Source of the DNA: Oscillospiraceae bacterium
GTDB lineage: Bacteria; Bacillota; Clostridia; Oscillospirales; CAG-272
NCBI GenBank assembly: GCA_015065065.1
Contig: SVQX01000020.1
Coordinates: forward strand, 1 to 37,320
Reading direction: 5' to 3'
DNA length: 37,320 nucleotides
The notes below the pieces were generated by a model, which was given only the letters and a program-made list of their open reading frames with translations, was not told the DNA's origin and did no database searches. The number at the start of each line of letters is the position of its first letter. Position 1 is the stretch's first letter. Positions 1 to 9,794 of this stretch are shown piece after piece. A program made the translations under genes and the position numbers.

Positions 1-76
1 CGTATTGTCTTTTTCACTATTTTTATCCCTCGTCTGATTATCCGAAGATGATAGAAATAGTGAAAAAGACAATACG
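1..76. repeat. Foldback inverted repeat at the window's left end
   Basis: Bases 1-22 are the exact reverse complement of bases 55-76. Allowing one mismatch, the arms extend to 1-27 and 50-76 (26 of 27 paired), around a 22-nt loop. The right arm lies in what reads as normal coding sequence. A near-perfect 27-bp palindrome is unlikely inside a gene, so the first 27 bases are probably a chimeric foldback at a contig end. Confidence 0.8.
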
Positions 77-1289
77 GGCATACAATCCGACGGCTGACAT
101 CGTTTTTTGGACCTACAACTGGGGATGGGCGCCAAAGGACGCGCGACTTTCTCTGATACGGTCGCTTCCGCGCGACATTTCCCTGCTTGTCACCTTTGAA
201 ATGTGGGAATATCTGAAGGATTCCCGCGGTGAGACCTACCGCATTGCCGATTATTCTATCTCCTTCCCCGGTCCGTCGCAGGTCTTTGTCGACGAGGCAG
301 AGGCGGCAAAGGACTGCGGCATCCGACTTTATGCTATGAGTAACACGGGCGGCAGAACGTGGGATATGGGCTCCGCTCCGTATTTACCCGTACCGCAAAA
401 ATGGCAAAAGCGATATGATCAGCTTCGCCTTTCAAGGGAGAAATACGGTCTTTGCGGGCTTATGGAAAATCACCATTACGGCTGGATGCCATCCTTTATC
501 GATCTGTTTGCCAAAAATGCGTTTAGTACAAATTCAACTGCTGACGGCGAGCTTTTAGAGAAAATCGCCAAGCGCGATTGGGGAGATTCTTATAAGTCGG
601 CTCTTGACGCGTGGCAAGAATTCAGCAACGGTATGGCGCAGGTTGTTGCCGCCGACGTGGACCAATACGGACCTTACCGTTGTGGCCCTGCTTACCCACT
701 TTTGTTTACGCAGACTCAAAAGGAGCTTACGTTCCCCTCAGTGCCGTGGGCAAACCACCCCGGATTCGGTATATGGCGTCCTATTTATGCCGGCAAGGTT
801 TTCCCTAATGCTGATGACACGCTTATGAGGTTAAGACACGTCAGTGACGTATACTCCTGCTTTGAGCGAGGAGTTGAAATCCTCAAGTCAGCGGCAGACG
901 AAAAATCCGAAAGTCAAGCCGAGCAAATAGGCGTAGCCGACTATATCCGTTGCTGCTACAAAACCGCTATGCACGTTATGCAGTGGCACATCGCAAAGCA
1001 TTTGCTGCTTACACCCGAGAGTGATAAGCCACAGGACACGGTCAATAAGCTGCTCTCGGCACTCTCGCTTCCGTCATGTGATAAGCGCACATTGGCAAAT
1101 TATATGCACGCGTTAGCAGATCGGGAAACAGACAATGTGATCCATGCGCTAAACCTCCAAAAGCAGGATAGCCGTCTCGGATTTGAGGCGAGCATGGAAT
1201 ATGTTTTCAACGGCGAGGTCGCCGAATGGAAAAATTCAACCACCGCTTGGTCGCTCGAGCTACTTGACGAGGAAATTGATAAGCAATAA
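3..1289 (+). CDS. C-terminal part of a glycoside-hydrolase-like protein (5' truncated)
   Basis: The frame is open to the left edge, so the Met at 48 is only the first visible one and the true start lies outside. About 413 residues remain. The visible N-terminus has an alternating beta/alpha pattern (a DIVFWTYNWGW strand, then SLLVTFEMWEY, then RLYAMSNTGGRTWD), typical of the last strands of a TIM-barrel glycosidase such as hexosaminidase-like enzymes. A long, Trp- and His-rich helical C-terminal domain follows. No family was firmly recognised. It converges on the GH106-like gene across a shared terminator, and two carbohydrate-active genes side by side suggest glycan degradation. No signal peptide can be judged. 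The first nine codons may be artefact because of the foldback at the edge. Confidence 0.6.
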   Translation, partial: YCLFHYFYPSSDYPKMIEIVKKTIRAYNPTADIVFWTYNWGWAPKDARLSLIRSLPRDISLLVTFEMWEYLKDSRGETYRIADYSISFPGPSQVFVDEAEAAKDCGIRLYAMSNTGGRTWDMGSAPYLPVPQKWQKRYDQLRLSREKYGLCGLMENHHYGWMPSFIDLFAKNAFSTNSTADGELLEKIAKRDWGDSYKSALDAWQEFSNGMAQVVAADVDQYGPYRCGPAYPLLFTQTQKELTFPSVPWANHPGFGIWRPIYAGKVFPNADDTLMRLRHVSDVYSCFERGVEILKSAADEKSESQAEQIGVADYIRCCYKTAMHVMQWHIAKHLLLTPESDKPQDTVNKLLSALSLPSCDKRTLANYMHALADRETDNVIHALNLQKQDSRLGFEASMEYVFNGEVAEWKNSTTAWSLELLDEEIDKQ

Positions 1290-1293
1290 TTTT

Positions 1294-1327
1294 AAAAGGC
1301 AATATTCCGCACGGAATATTGCCTTTT
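1294..1327. terminator. Bidirectional terminator between the convergent glycosidase genes
   Basis: A perfect stem pairs 1294-1308 with 1313-1327 around the short loop GCAC. The arms begin with AAAA and end with TTTT(T), so a U-tract follows the stem on either strand. It sits 5 nt after the stop at 1289 and about 36 nt from the stop of the minus-strand gene. Confidence 0.85.
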
Positions 1328-1362
1328 TCTGTTGCTTTGAAAAATTCAATTTTGTATAACAA

Positions 1363-4300
1363 TTATCGCTTATAAAGCAGAGGTGTACTGATAACACCCG
1401 TGCGGCGGAGACGGTATTCGTATGTCCAAGCAGCACCCGTCTGCATCCAAGCAGAGGGTCCGTGCCAGATCTGCTTTTCATCCGCGTCGTGCACGTCGCC
1501 GAAGCAGTTGCGGCGGGAGATATAGGTATTGACCAAAATCTCGTGCTTGCCTGCTTTAAGAACGCCAAGCTCCCCTTCGAAAGGAGGATATGCTATAACT
1601 GCCTTCTTTTGACCGTCAACTGACACGGTGTTGACCGCCGCATCAAAGTGAGGCACCTTGATGATAGCGTCCCAATCCTCCGGGCAATCCACGGGCAGCT
1701 TATAGGAAACCACTCCGCCGTAGAACGGAAGTCCCTGATAGGTAAGATCGCTAAAGCCCAGCTTCTCGGGAAGATCCGTAATTGTCATAAGTCTGCCCGC
1801 CACGCGAACTCCGAACTCGCCCAGAAGATACATAGCCTCAACGTTGCTTCGCTCCCCAAAGGGCCAAGTCACGCGGAGAATATTTGTACCCTTTTTGAGA
1901 GGCGGCAGAGCAACCCTTTGGATGGACTTATCGGTATAGTAGCCGTCAATTTTGACGTCAACGGGCTCGCCGTTCCACACGATAGTGGAGATATCAGCCT
2001 CCTCAAGAGCGAGGTAAGGCTTTTCATAGTCTATTTCGCTGTTGATTTCAAATTCAAGCGTAACGGTATGCTCGCAGGGCTTCTTTTCAACCACCCAGGG
2101 CTGAGGCTTGTCAACGTGGAGTCCAAGCTTCGTACGAATAGCCCTGTCTATGCGGAGAACTGTATTCTGCTGGCAGAGCGGCTCGTCATCAAGAGCATAT
2201 TTAGCTGTGTCAAGCAGCAGCACGTTGGGCTCGGAGAGGGTATAATCTACCACTGCAGGGAAGCTGCCCACCTCCACGGGAACAGAAGTTACGGTAGGCT
2301 CCCACGCGCTATGCACATCGGTATCCTCAAGGAAGATAAGCGCGGAATCATAATCAAAGAGACGGAGAATCATATGAGTCTTACCGCCGCTGTTATCGTG
2401 ACGGATAGGCTTGATCTCGCCTGTGATAGTATCGTAAAGCTTGGGAGAATACGTACCGTTCACATAGACGTGCAGTCCTTCGTTTAACGGCATTTGCTTG
2501 TTGTACGGCTCATCGCAACGGGAAATAAAGAGCCACAGCCCCGTCTTGTCACGGCGCACCTGATGAATAAATTTGTTGGAGAGAGCGCCTGAAAAGCTGC
2601 GAAGCTCGACGGTTCTGTCGTCCTTTAATTCATCAAGCAGCGCCCCCCTGCTGAAGGCAATATTGCGGGAGTTTTCAAATAGCCTCTTGCCTCTTGTTGA
2701 GGGAACAGCATCCTCGTACCTCGGCGCGTCACCCATAAACACCAGCTTACCGCCTGCCGCGCGGAATGCCTCAAGACGCTCCAAGGTGGTAGAGCGGAGA
2801 GTTTCGCACTCCGGAACGATAACGACATCGTAAGCCATCTCTCCTACCTTGAGAGGCGCGCCTCCCTTTTCGCAAAGCGAGGGCAAGAGAGATTCGCAGA
2901 TAAAGTCGAAGTCAATACTTCCGCGGAGCAGCCAATCGGTCACGTTTGCAAAATTCTGCTCCTGCTTTTCGCGCACAAGCGCCGTCTGCTCGTTGGGACC
3001 GAAGTGGAGCCAATAGCTTTCAACGGGATGAATAACGCCTATCTTTACGAGAGGCTTGCCTCTTGTCAGCGCGGTGTTGACACGCGCGAAGTGATCCTCA
3101 ACGTATCGGTATTCCTTGTACCAAGGGGACTGATATGAAATCGACGCGGGATAGTCGCGCTTGGCAGTTCCCTTCATGGATACCCAGGAGAGGTGATGCA
3201 CGCGGACGGTAACTCCGAGCGCCGCTTGCCAGTCGCCGTGAAGCTTATGACCGCGGAAGTCAAAGTCCCAACCCGTAACACCGTAAAGCTCGCTGAGCAT
3301 TCCCGGTCTGCCGTACTGGTGAACTGCCGACTGACACTGCTTGGCGGTGGTGAATTCAATGTAGGCGCAGAGCATATCAATGCCGGGGATACCGAAGGAG
3401 CGGTAAGAGCGCATACAGTCGCCGATGGCTACGGTCTGGGAATGGAGAGTGGGCTCCATCATCATATGTCCCGTGAGGGCAATGCCATGATCGTCACACC
3501 ACCTGCCCACGTTGTCTACAAACGCCTCGGCAAATCTCTCTGCAACGTGATCGTGATAATGATATCTGACAGTGGATATCTTGCCCTCGGGCAGATCCCA
3601 GAGAAGCTCGGGCAAGCGGTCAATAAGCGACTCGCCGTAAGCTGCGACATAGGTTTTTTCAAGGTCATCCGTCCAAGGGAGCTGAACATTCTGTCGGCTT
3701 TCCGCGAAGGCAAGAGTGCCCTTTTTCATAAACTGAGGCTCGTCGGTAAAAATGGCGGGAATTGTCTTGCCGAATTCGTCGCCCACGGCTTCAAGGTACT
3801 TTTCGTGGGTAATCTCAATAAATCTGCCGATTGCCTCCTTGCTGAGGGTATCGACGTACGCCTGATTGTTATACCATATACTGTTCGGGGTGATCTCAGT
3901 CCATACGTCCCAGCAAACGCCCTCAATCTTGTCGCCGTCGGTCACCTTTTTATAGGATTTAAGGCACTTATCCTCGCCCAGAACGACATCGAAGCTTACG
4001 AGTATCTGTCCCTTGTTGGCGGGCTTGTAATCCCTGTGGGGTGTGAAAGTGATAAACTTCATTCTGTACCGCTCGTCCTTCGTGACGTAACCGCCCGCAA
4101 AGCCGGAGGGCCACTTGTCCTCGTCGTAGAGCCATGAGAGCATCCCGTTTTCCTTAGCGCGGTCGGTACACGCTCGGATCAGCTTCATAAAGTCCTCCGA
4201 GAGATACTCTGTAGACATACCGTCGCGGCAGTGCATATGGAAGCCGCCAAGCCCCATTTCCTTAAAAATATCTATCTGACGGAGCAGCTCCTCCTGTTCA

Positions 4301-4407
4301 AGATCGCAGTTCCACGCCCAGAACGGAGTGCCGCGATAGTCTGAAGTAGGATTTTTAAAAAGCTCGGCATCAAGCTTATTATTCTTTTTGTTATCATCGT
4401 AGATCAT
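1363..4407 (-). CDS. GH106-like (alpha-L-rhamnosidase-type) glycosyl hydrolase
   Basis: The protein has 1014 residues and no signal peptide, so it is probably cytoplasmic and acts on imported oligosaccharides. The N-terminus carries the signature seen in GH106-type and related large bacterial glycosidases: YRGTPFWAWN near residue 25, then GLGGFHMHCRDGM, then WLYDEDKWPSG. The middle contains acid-rich segments such as FTDEPQF and GHMMMEPTLHSQ. The C-terminal third is beta-rich and resembles the GH2-type sugar-binding jelly roll (an ILRVTWPFGERSN strand near the end). The start is taken as the ATG at 4407, preceded by GGAGGA; a TTG one codon upstream is less likely. A 314-codon open frame on the opposite strand is a shadow. 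Rhamnosidase activity is inferred from family resemblance only. Confidence 0.8.
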   Translation of the reverse strand: MIYDDNKKNNKLDAELFKNPTSDYRGTPFWAWNCDLEQEELLRQIDIFKEMGLGGFHMHCRDGMSTEYLSEDFMKLIRACTDRAKENGMLSWLYDEDKWPSGFAGGYVTKDERYRMKFITFTPHRDYKPANKGQILVSFDVVLGEDKCLKSYKKVTDGDKIEGVCWDVWTEITPNSIWYNNQAYVDTLSKEAIGRFIEITHEKYLEAVGDEFGKTIPAIFTDEPQFMKKGTLAFAESRQNVQLPWTDDLEKTYVAAYGESLIDRLPELLWDLPEGKISTVRYHYHDHVAERFAEAFVDNVGRWCDDHGIALTGHMMMEPTLHSQTVAIGDCMRSYRSFGIPGIDMLCAYIEFTTAKQCQSAVHQYGRPGMLSELYGVTGWDFDFRGHKLHGDWQAALGVTVRVHHLSWVSMKGTAKRDYPASISYQSPWYKEYRYVEDHFARVNTALTRGKPLVKIGVIHPVESYWLHFGPNEQTALVREKQEQNFANVTDWLLRGSIDFDFICESLLPSLCEKGGAPLKVGEMAYDVVIVPECETLRSTTLERLEAFRAAGGKLVFMGDAPRYEDAVPSTRGKRLFENSRNIAFSRGALLDELKDDRTVELRSFSGALSNKFIHQVRRDKTGLWLFISRCDEPYNKQMPLNEGLHVYVNGTYSPKLYDTITGEIKPIRHDNSGGKTHMILRLFDYDSALIFLEDTDVHSAWEPTVTSVPVEVGSFPAVVDYTLSEPNVLLLDTAKYALDDEPLCQQNTVLRIDRAIRTKLGLHVDKPQPWVVEKKPCEHTVTLEFEINSEIDYEKPYLALEEADISTIVWNGEPVDVKIDGYYTDKSIQRVALPPLKKGTNILRVTWPFGERSNVEAMYLLGEFGVRVAGRLMTITDLPEKLGFSDLTYQGLPFYGGVVSYKLPVDCPEDWDAIIKVPHFDAAVNTVSVDGQKKAVIAYPPFEGELGVLKAGKHEILVNTYISRRNCFGDVHDADEKQIWHGPSAWMQTGAAWTYEYRLRRTGVISTPLLYKR

Positions 4408-4436
4408 CAAAAACTCCTCCCTTAATTGTTAACTAC

Positions 4437-4465
4437 AGTATATCATATTTGCCGTGATAAATCAA
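4437..4465 (-). promoter_or_regulatory. Promoter of the GH106-like gene
   Basis: On the minus strand, TTGATT (4460-4465) and TATACT (4437-4442) are separated by exactly 17 nt, about 30 nt upstream of the start codon and GGAGGA site. Confidence 0.65.
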
Positions 4466-4606
4466 TATTTTTCGCATAAATAATTCGCGATTTTGAAATT
4501 ATTTTCACGCCTTTCGCTTAGAGTCGGCAACTGTTTTTTGTCAAGGATTCACAGACATACCCTGCGACTTGTTGGCGTATACTGTTACAAAAATCACGAG
4601 GTGCTT

Positions 4607-5131
4607 ATGAAACGGTCAATAAATCTTTGGCAGCTGCTCGGCTTTGCCTCTGCCTCGCTTGGCGGCACGCTGCTGCATTTTTTATACGAATGGACGGGCA
4701 AGGTGATATTCGTCGCGCCCTTTTCGGGTGTGAATGAATCGACTTGGGAGCATATGAAGCTGTTGTTCGTCCCTATGCTTATTTTTGCCGTCGTGCAGCG
4801 CTTTTTCTTCCGTGACAGAGAGGATTTCTGGTGCGTGAAGCTGCGCGGAATACTGCTTGGGCTTGTGCTTATCCCCGTTCTCTTTTACACCTACAACGGT
4901 GTTATCGGCAGCTCTCCCGATTGGATAAACATTGCGATCTTCTTTATTTCGGCGGCGGCTGCGTATATCTACGAAGCACGGCTTTTCAACGAAAAAAGGC
5001 TTACCTGCAGATCACCGAAATTCGCCATAGCGGTTCTTTGTATAATCGCCCTGCTCTTTGTGGTGTTCACCTTTGCGACGCCACAAATCGGCATTTTCAA
5101 GGATCCGTTGACGGGGACTTACGGGATATAA
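4607..5131 (+). CDS. DUF6512-like small membrane protein
   Basis: Starting at the ATG at 4607 gives 174 residues; a ribosome site (CGAGG) lies just upstream. The frame is open about 38 codons further upstream, but that part is basic and not membrane-like. About five hydrophobic segments are visible: LLGFASASLGGTLLHFLYEW, LLFVPMLIFAVV, GILLGLVLIPVLFYTY, INIAIFFISAAAAYIY and FAIAVLCIIALLFVVFTF. The motif APFSGVNESTWEHMKLLF between helices 1 and 2 is what I associate with the DUF6512 family of clostridial membrane proteins. The function is unknown. It is monocistronic, transcribed away from the GH106-like gene and convergent with the lipoprotein operon. Confidence 0.75.
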   Translation: MKRSINLWQLLGFASASLGGTLLHFLYEWTGKVIFVAPFSGVNESTWEHMKLLFVPMLIFAVVQRFFFRDREDFWCVKLRGILLGLVLIPVLFYTYNGVIGSSPDWINIAIFFISAAAAYIYEARLFNEKRLTCRSPKFAIAVLCIIALLFVVFTFATPQIGIFKDPLTGTYGI

Positions 5132-5137
5132 ACGCTT

Positions 5138-5163
5138 AGCGGTGGGCGAAAACGCCCACCGCT
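5138..5163. terminator. GC-rich hairpin after the DUF6512-like gene
   Basis: A perfect 11-bp stem (5138-5148 with 5153-5163) has an AAAA loop and starts 7 nt after the stop. Its U-tract is poor, so it probably works together with the next hairpin. Confidence 0.65.
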
Positions 5164-5172
5164 TTGGTGCTT

Positions 5173-5210
5173 GAGTCTGTGAGTACTTAGTGCGTCGCAG
5201 ACTCTTTTTT
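5173..5210 (+). terminator. Intrinsic terminator, plus strand
   Basis: GAGTCTG (5173-5179) pairs with CAGACTC (5198-5204), and one wobble and one GC pair extend it inward. T6 follows at 5205-5210. The T-tract abuts the stop codon of the minus-strand lipoprotein gene. Confidence 0.75.
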
Positions 5211-7451
5211 ATTCCGCCTTGGTAACAGTCCAAGTGCCGTCGCCGTTGTTTGTTACATCAAAATTACCGTAAGCTGTGAACAGATTATTACCCGGGTCAA
5301 AATGGCACACTATGGATCCGCCATAGCTTGCTAAGCCGACATAGTAGTCATTGACCGTACCTACGCCCAACGTTACTCCTTCATAAAGTGTCATCGTGCC
5401 ATCGTAATTAGAAATAGCACCATTTAGCGTAGAGTTTGTAACATTTGTCAGTCCTTCAGAGTTAGTCAAGGCAGTTGTTGCATCGGTAACCGTGCAGTTG
5501 TCAATAAAGAGTGTTCCGCAGTTTATAAGCGTACCGCCATCACTCACTATGTTTCCGTTAGAAATGCTTACCGTACCGGCAGGTTGAATGCATAGTACTG
5601 TACTATTGCAAGAAAGTGTTTTTTCATTCAAATCAATGGTTACGTTCGACTCAACGTATATGGTATTGTCCAAGGCGATGTCTGCTCCCAGCTTGATATG
5701 TTTACCTTTTTCAATGGCAGCTAACAGCTCGTTGGGTGTCGTAACTAAAAGGTTTTCTGCGCCGCAATTACACTCGCTGTTTTCGTCATAGGAGTGCTTT
5801 TCTGTCACGTGGCTATCACAAACGGTGCAGGTTAAGGTGTGAGTGACCTCACCGATGTCAGTGAATTTCAAGGAGTGCTTTTCATTGAGAATTTTGCCGC
5901 AGACAGTACAGGTATAGCCGTGAGTGCCGTTGCCAAAGTCGATATAGTTGGTATGAGTGCTGCCGTTGTGATTACAGCTCACCGTCCATGTACCGTCGTT
6001 GTTGTAGGTCACGCTGTAGTTCTCCGTATCCACGTACTCGGAAGGGTCGCACGAAAAAGTACCGCCGGTGATTGTAACACTTGCGTGTTCATTTGAAAAA
6101 TAGAAATTTACTCCTTCGCCTCTTGCATTAAACGTACCTCCACTGATATTAACCCTCTCAGCATCTGTATCCCCCTCCATCACTATGGCATCCCAGTTAC
6201 CGTCTATTGTAACGTAATCCTCGACGAATAAAGAGCCTCTACAATGAATAGTAACCCTTCCGTTTGCGGTAATCGTTCCCTCGTCCTTAAGCGTCAATGA
6301 AGCGTTATCAATAGAAATGTTATGATTAGATTCAAAGGTAATATCGTTTCCGTTCATATCCAAAACAGCCGTTGTTCCATATTGACAGAAAAGGCCTTGG
6401 ATATTGTCAAGGGTAGCATCTAAGCGGATCGTTACCGTTTCGCCCGATTGCAACAACATATTTAGTTCATCATACGTCGTTACCGTATGTACCTCTTGCG
6501 CCTCTATAGCCGAATTTTCAAAGGCAGCAGTAATCCTTTTTCTCCAGTTACGCCGTTTGCCACCTCAATTGCTTCGTCTTCACAGTATAAGCATACGCCC
6601 GTTGCTGTACAGGTTGAATAGTCCTTCGACCAGGCGAAAGAGATTTCGCGTTCCGTATCAATAACGTGCTTGCCTGCAAGGCAGCTTGTGAGTTGCGCTA
6701 CATTATCTTCAAGCTCCTCATTCTTACCTTCCAGCTCTGCCACTTTATCTGTAAGAGTTGGCTTTTCTGTCATAAGGGTTGCAATCGAAGAATTAAGACT
6801 TGATATCTCCGTGTCCTTTGCGGTAATGCTTGTTTCAAGCTCGTCAACTCTTGCAGTAAGAGTTGCCTTTTCGGTATTGAGAGCAGAAATTGAAGAATTA
6901 AGATTTGCGATTTGGTTATTCTTTTCGGTAATAGTACCGTTAAGGGTGGTAATCTGACCTTCAAGGGCTGCCTTTTCGGAAGTGAGAGTTTCAACATCAG
7001 CTTTCAGCTTGGTTATTTCCGCATTGTCAGCATCCGCATCTGTTTCAAGGGCTGCCAATTGTTCTTCGAGATCATTAATTTCGCCCTCAAGCTCTGCTAC
7101 TTTTGCAGTAAGCGTTGTTTTCTCAGCTTTGAGAGTTGCAAGGTCTGCTTCAAGCTCGGCTTTGTCTGCTTAAAGGGTTGCCTTTTCCGCTTCAAGAGCA
7201 GTTATGTCAGCTTCAAGCTCGCCCTTTTCGGTAGTGAGAGCCGCTTTCTCGGTTTCAAGCGTGGTGAGCTTTGCTGCTTTGTCGGCTATATCCGCTTCAA
7301 GTGCGGTGATCTGCGAATTTAACGGGGCTGTTGCTTCGTTCACGGCTTTGTCGATATCGTCTTGCGTAAAGCCGCCGCAAGCGGTCAAGCCGAATACCAT
7401 ACAGACACAAAGCAATAGTGTTGTAATATTCAAGTAAAATGTTTTTGTCAT
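5209..7451 (-). pseudogene. Coiled-coil and beta-helix-like lipoprotein, broken by a stop and a frameshift
   Basis: This is one long gene (about 747 codons) read in three pieces. The ATG at 7451 begins a lipoprotein signal with lipobox LTAC (Cys 25). Then come roughly 250 residues of heptad-like coiled coil rich in Ala, Leu, Glu and Lys. An in-frame TAA at about 7170-7172 (sense context ATL-stop-ADKAEL, where Lys AAA is expected) interrupts it, and the same frame continues to about 6540. A one-base shortage in an A5 run near 6537-6541 then moves the frame; restoring one A joins the coiled coil to the C-terminal part seamlessly. The C-terminal part has two right-handed beta-helix-like stretches (repeated TI/NISGGTF-type rungs) around a CxxC-rich segment (CTVCG, CTVCD, CNCG) and ends at 5209. 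The gene is last in the tetR-lipoprotein operon. It is either a true pseudogene or carries two base errors. Confidence 0.75.
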
Positions 7452-7519
7452 AAAATTTGCCTCTTTTCAAATACTTTGCCCGTTTTTGTCAGGCATTATC
7501 ATATCGGGGAACGCAAGGC

Positions 7520-9067
7520 TTAACCGATCTCCTCGATTGGATTACCCTCCTCGTCGTATTGATTTACCACACTCAACACGCCGTACTGATCATAATATTT
7601 TTCGGTTTTAATTATACCGTTCTCATAGTAATAGGTTTCATCCTCAATTACGTCGCTGTCGCCGAAGTATCTTATATAGCTCTTTCTGTTGCCGTTGTCG
7701 TAATACTCGGTTTTCGTGGTCCTCGTTATCTCGCCCTCCGCGTTCGCTTCAACTGTGGATATCTCCTGTCTGTATTCATTATAAATGTAGTTAGTAACAT
7801 ACGACAGCTCGCCGTTATAATAGTCGGTTTCCTTAATCTGCAGACCGCTCTCGTCAAATTCTCTTAATTGCTTTCTTACGATATCTCCCTCGGGATAATA
7901 TTCAACGTAGTCATACTCTATAGCATTCCCGCGCTCATCATAGGTCTCCGTTGTCTTGATAGTAAGCGTACCGTTCTTGTCGTAGCGGTGCGAGACCGAC
8001 TTTGTTTTTTTATTATCGGCATTATATTCGTATGCTATTATGTACTTGCTGCCGTCAACGGAAACGCTGGTTACAAGTATTATATTTTCATTGGTGTCAT
8101 ATTCGTGTATTTCATAATTTCCCTCCGGCCATTCCGTCCTGCTGCTAAGGCGTGCGCCCTTAGAGTCGTATTTCCAAGTAACCATTACGCCCTCGGCATT
8201 CATTCGGCTCTCGCCTATCCGTACGCCGTTCTCATCATATTCAAAGGTGCTGTATCCGTTCGATGTGCCATCGCCAAGATACCAATCGATCCTTGAAATC
8301 CATCCTTGGGCGTTGTATTCATTCAGCTGATACCTCTCGCATTCTCCGTCGCCGTTATAGAACTCCTGCTGGACGGCTTGACCTTTATCGTTGTTTTCAA
8401 AAAGGAAATATTCCAAAAGCCCTTCATCCGAATTGTATTTCTCCTGCCTTATCAAGTATCCGTTTCCGTCGTATATATAGCTCACGTGCCGCAGGTATTC
8501 ACCGTCCGTGGTATATGCCACGGTCTTTATGGGCTTTCCGGCGGAGTTAAAAAGCTCTATCTCGTAGTGCTCGGGATACTCTATTTTATTTTGTGTCGGC
8601 TTGTAGCCGCATTCACAGGTATGATCGTCACGAAGGACGTGGGGGGCGCGGTTTTCACCGTTGACGTCGCCGCAAAGCACACACTTTCTGCTATGCATCG
8701 TATCATTGTAGTCCCACTCGGAGAAGTCGTGGTCCAACCTGTCGCCCTCGGTATCTCCGCAGGTCTTGCAGGTCTTGGGGGCGTGGCAATCCGCATCGAG
8801 CCAGATATGCTCTATGTAGTCCCCTTTAACCGCGCCGCAGCCCCGGCAAGCCTCGCGGTCATTGCAGGTGGCATTGTCGAGAACGGGCTGCCAGTCGTGC
8901 TGTACGGTCACGGTTCTTTCTTCGCCGCATTCGTGACAGCGCGCATCACAATCGCCGTAGTATATATGCTCACAGTCATTATTTTCTCCGCTGCATGCGG
9001 TAAGTCCAAGCACAAGGATCAAGGCTGCGACTCCCGCGCCGATAATATTTTTATAGCTCTTTTTCAT
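7520..9067 (-). CDS. Cys-rich lipoprotein with YD/RHS-like repeats
   Basis: The protein has 515 residues. A signal peptide ends in lipobox LTAC (Cys 25), so it should be anchored on the outer face of the membrane. Residues 30-155 carry repeated Cys pairs (CDARCHECGEE, CRGCG, CKTCG, CVLCG, CECG) spaced like small zinc ribbons. Residues 165-515 are a long array of about 20-residue repeats with Y-D/N-x-x-G turns (YDGNGYLIRQEKY, YDSKGARLSS, YDERGNAIEYDY), resembling YD/RHS or antitoxin-like MORN repeats. No catalytic motif is visible. The ATG at 9067 is preceded by GGAGG. The gene begins 15 nt after the tetR stop and is almost certainly co-transcribed with it. The ligand and role are unknown; a surface or adhesion role is only inferred. 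Confidence 0.8.
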   Translation of the reverse strand: MKKSYKNIIGAGVAALILVLGLTACSGENNDCEHIYYGDCDARCHECGEERTVTVQHDWQPVLDNATCNDREACRGCGAVKGDYIEHIWLDADCHAPKTCKTCGDTEGDRLDHDFSEWDYNDTMHSRKCVLCGDVNGENRAPHVLRDDHTCECGYKPTQNKIEYPEHYEIELFNSAGKPIKTVAYTTDGEYLRHVSYIYDGNGYLIRQEKYNSDEGLLEYFLFENNDKGQAVQQEFYNGDGECERYQLNEYNAQGWISRIDWYLGDGTSNGYSTFEYDENGVRIGESRMNAEGVMVTWKYDSKGARLSSRTEWPEGNYEIHEYDTNENIILVTSVSVDGSKYIIAYEYNADNKKTKSVSHRYDKNGTLTIKTTETYDERGNAIEYDYVEYYPEGDIVRKQLREFDESGLQIKETDYYNGELSYVTNYIYNEYRQEISTVEANAEGEITRTTKTEYYDNGNRKSYIRYFGDSDVIEDETYYYENGIIKTEKYYDQYGVLSVVNQYDEEGNPIEEIG

Positions 9068-9082
9068 AATTGCCTCCGAATT

Positions 9083-9757
9083 TTACGTTTTACTTTCAAG
9101 ATATGCAAGCATATTGGCGATGACACCCGCGGCTATCTGCTCCCAGGGGAACTGCCGCACGAACTCCACCGCCTCGGCTATCTTTTCGTCGGGTACGCGA
9201 TAAAGCAGGAAGGTGGATTCAAGGAAGGAGCGCACCTTTCGGTCCATAGTGAAATACATATCGCAGGGCACGGACATATGATTTCGCATAACGCCCGCCG
9301 AGGCTATCTCACGCTCGTAGAAGTCCTTGGTCTCCCAATCGGGAAGATATTCCTTAAAAATATGCTCCAGCTTGCCCGTTATGGTCCGATAGATAACGCC
9401 TGATGAGCCGGGCAAGGAATACGCCACGTTGTACATCTCCCGCATATGCTCGCTTGACTCGGCTATATAAAGCTGAAGCGTGGTCTCGGCGGCGTAGAAC
9501 AGAATCCTGTCATCCGTTTTACTGTTCAAAAACTCCGTCGTTGCCTTGAACTGTCCCTCAAGGACGTAAGCCACAAGCTCGGAGACTATATTTTCCTTAT
9601 TTTTAAAGAAATAAATGACCGAGCCGCGGTTGACGCCCGCCTCCTCCGCTATTTTTACTATGGTGGCTTGCTCGTATCCAACGGATAAAAACAGCTTTGC
9701 TGCGGCGTGCAATATCTTACTTTTCACGCTTTCGTTTTCAAATTCCTTTCCTGCCAT
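9083..9757 (-). CDS. TetR/AcrR-family transcriptional regulator
   Basis: The protein has 224 residues when started at the ATG at 9757, which has AGGAGG 7 nt upstream. A longer open frame to 9841 is excluded because the -10 box lies inside it. The N-terminal helix-turn-helix occupies about residues 14-58 (ILHAAAKLFLSVGYEQATI, then VKIAEEAGVNRGSVIYFFKN), the classic TetR pattern. The C-terminal three quarters is the variable ligand-binding and dimerisation domain, with no ligand evident. It heads an operon with two lipoprotein genes and is divergent from rnfC. The likely role is repression of its own operon and perhaps of the rnf promoter. Confidence 0.92.
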   Translation of the reverse strand: MAGKEFENESVKSKILHAAAKLFLSVGYEQATIVKIAEEAGVNRGSVIYFFKNKENIVSELVAYVLEGQFKATTEFLNSKTDDRILFYAAETTLQLYIAESSEHMREMYNVAYSLPGSSGVIYRTITGKLEHIFKEYLPDWETKDFYEREIASAGVMRNHMSVPCDMYFTMDRKVRSFLESTFLLYRVPDEKIAEAVEFVRQFPWEQIAAGVIANMLAYLESKT

Positions 9758-9794
9758 TTCATCGCCTCCTTGTGCCGTAGTACTTGTTGCGTTC

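Noticed and set aside
3193..4137. 314-codon open frame on the plus strand
   Set aside because: It lies wholly antisense to the well-supported GH106-like gene, with no family resemblance or ribosome site.
6530..6545. Programmed -1 frameshift at the A5 run in the lipoprotein gene
   Set aside because: The run is not a standard X-XXY-YYZ slippery site in the reading frame and no stimulatory stem is evident. The additional TAA upstream makes damage or base error simpler.
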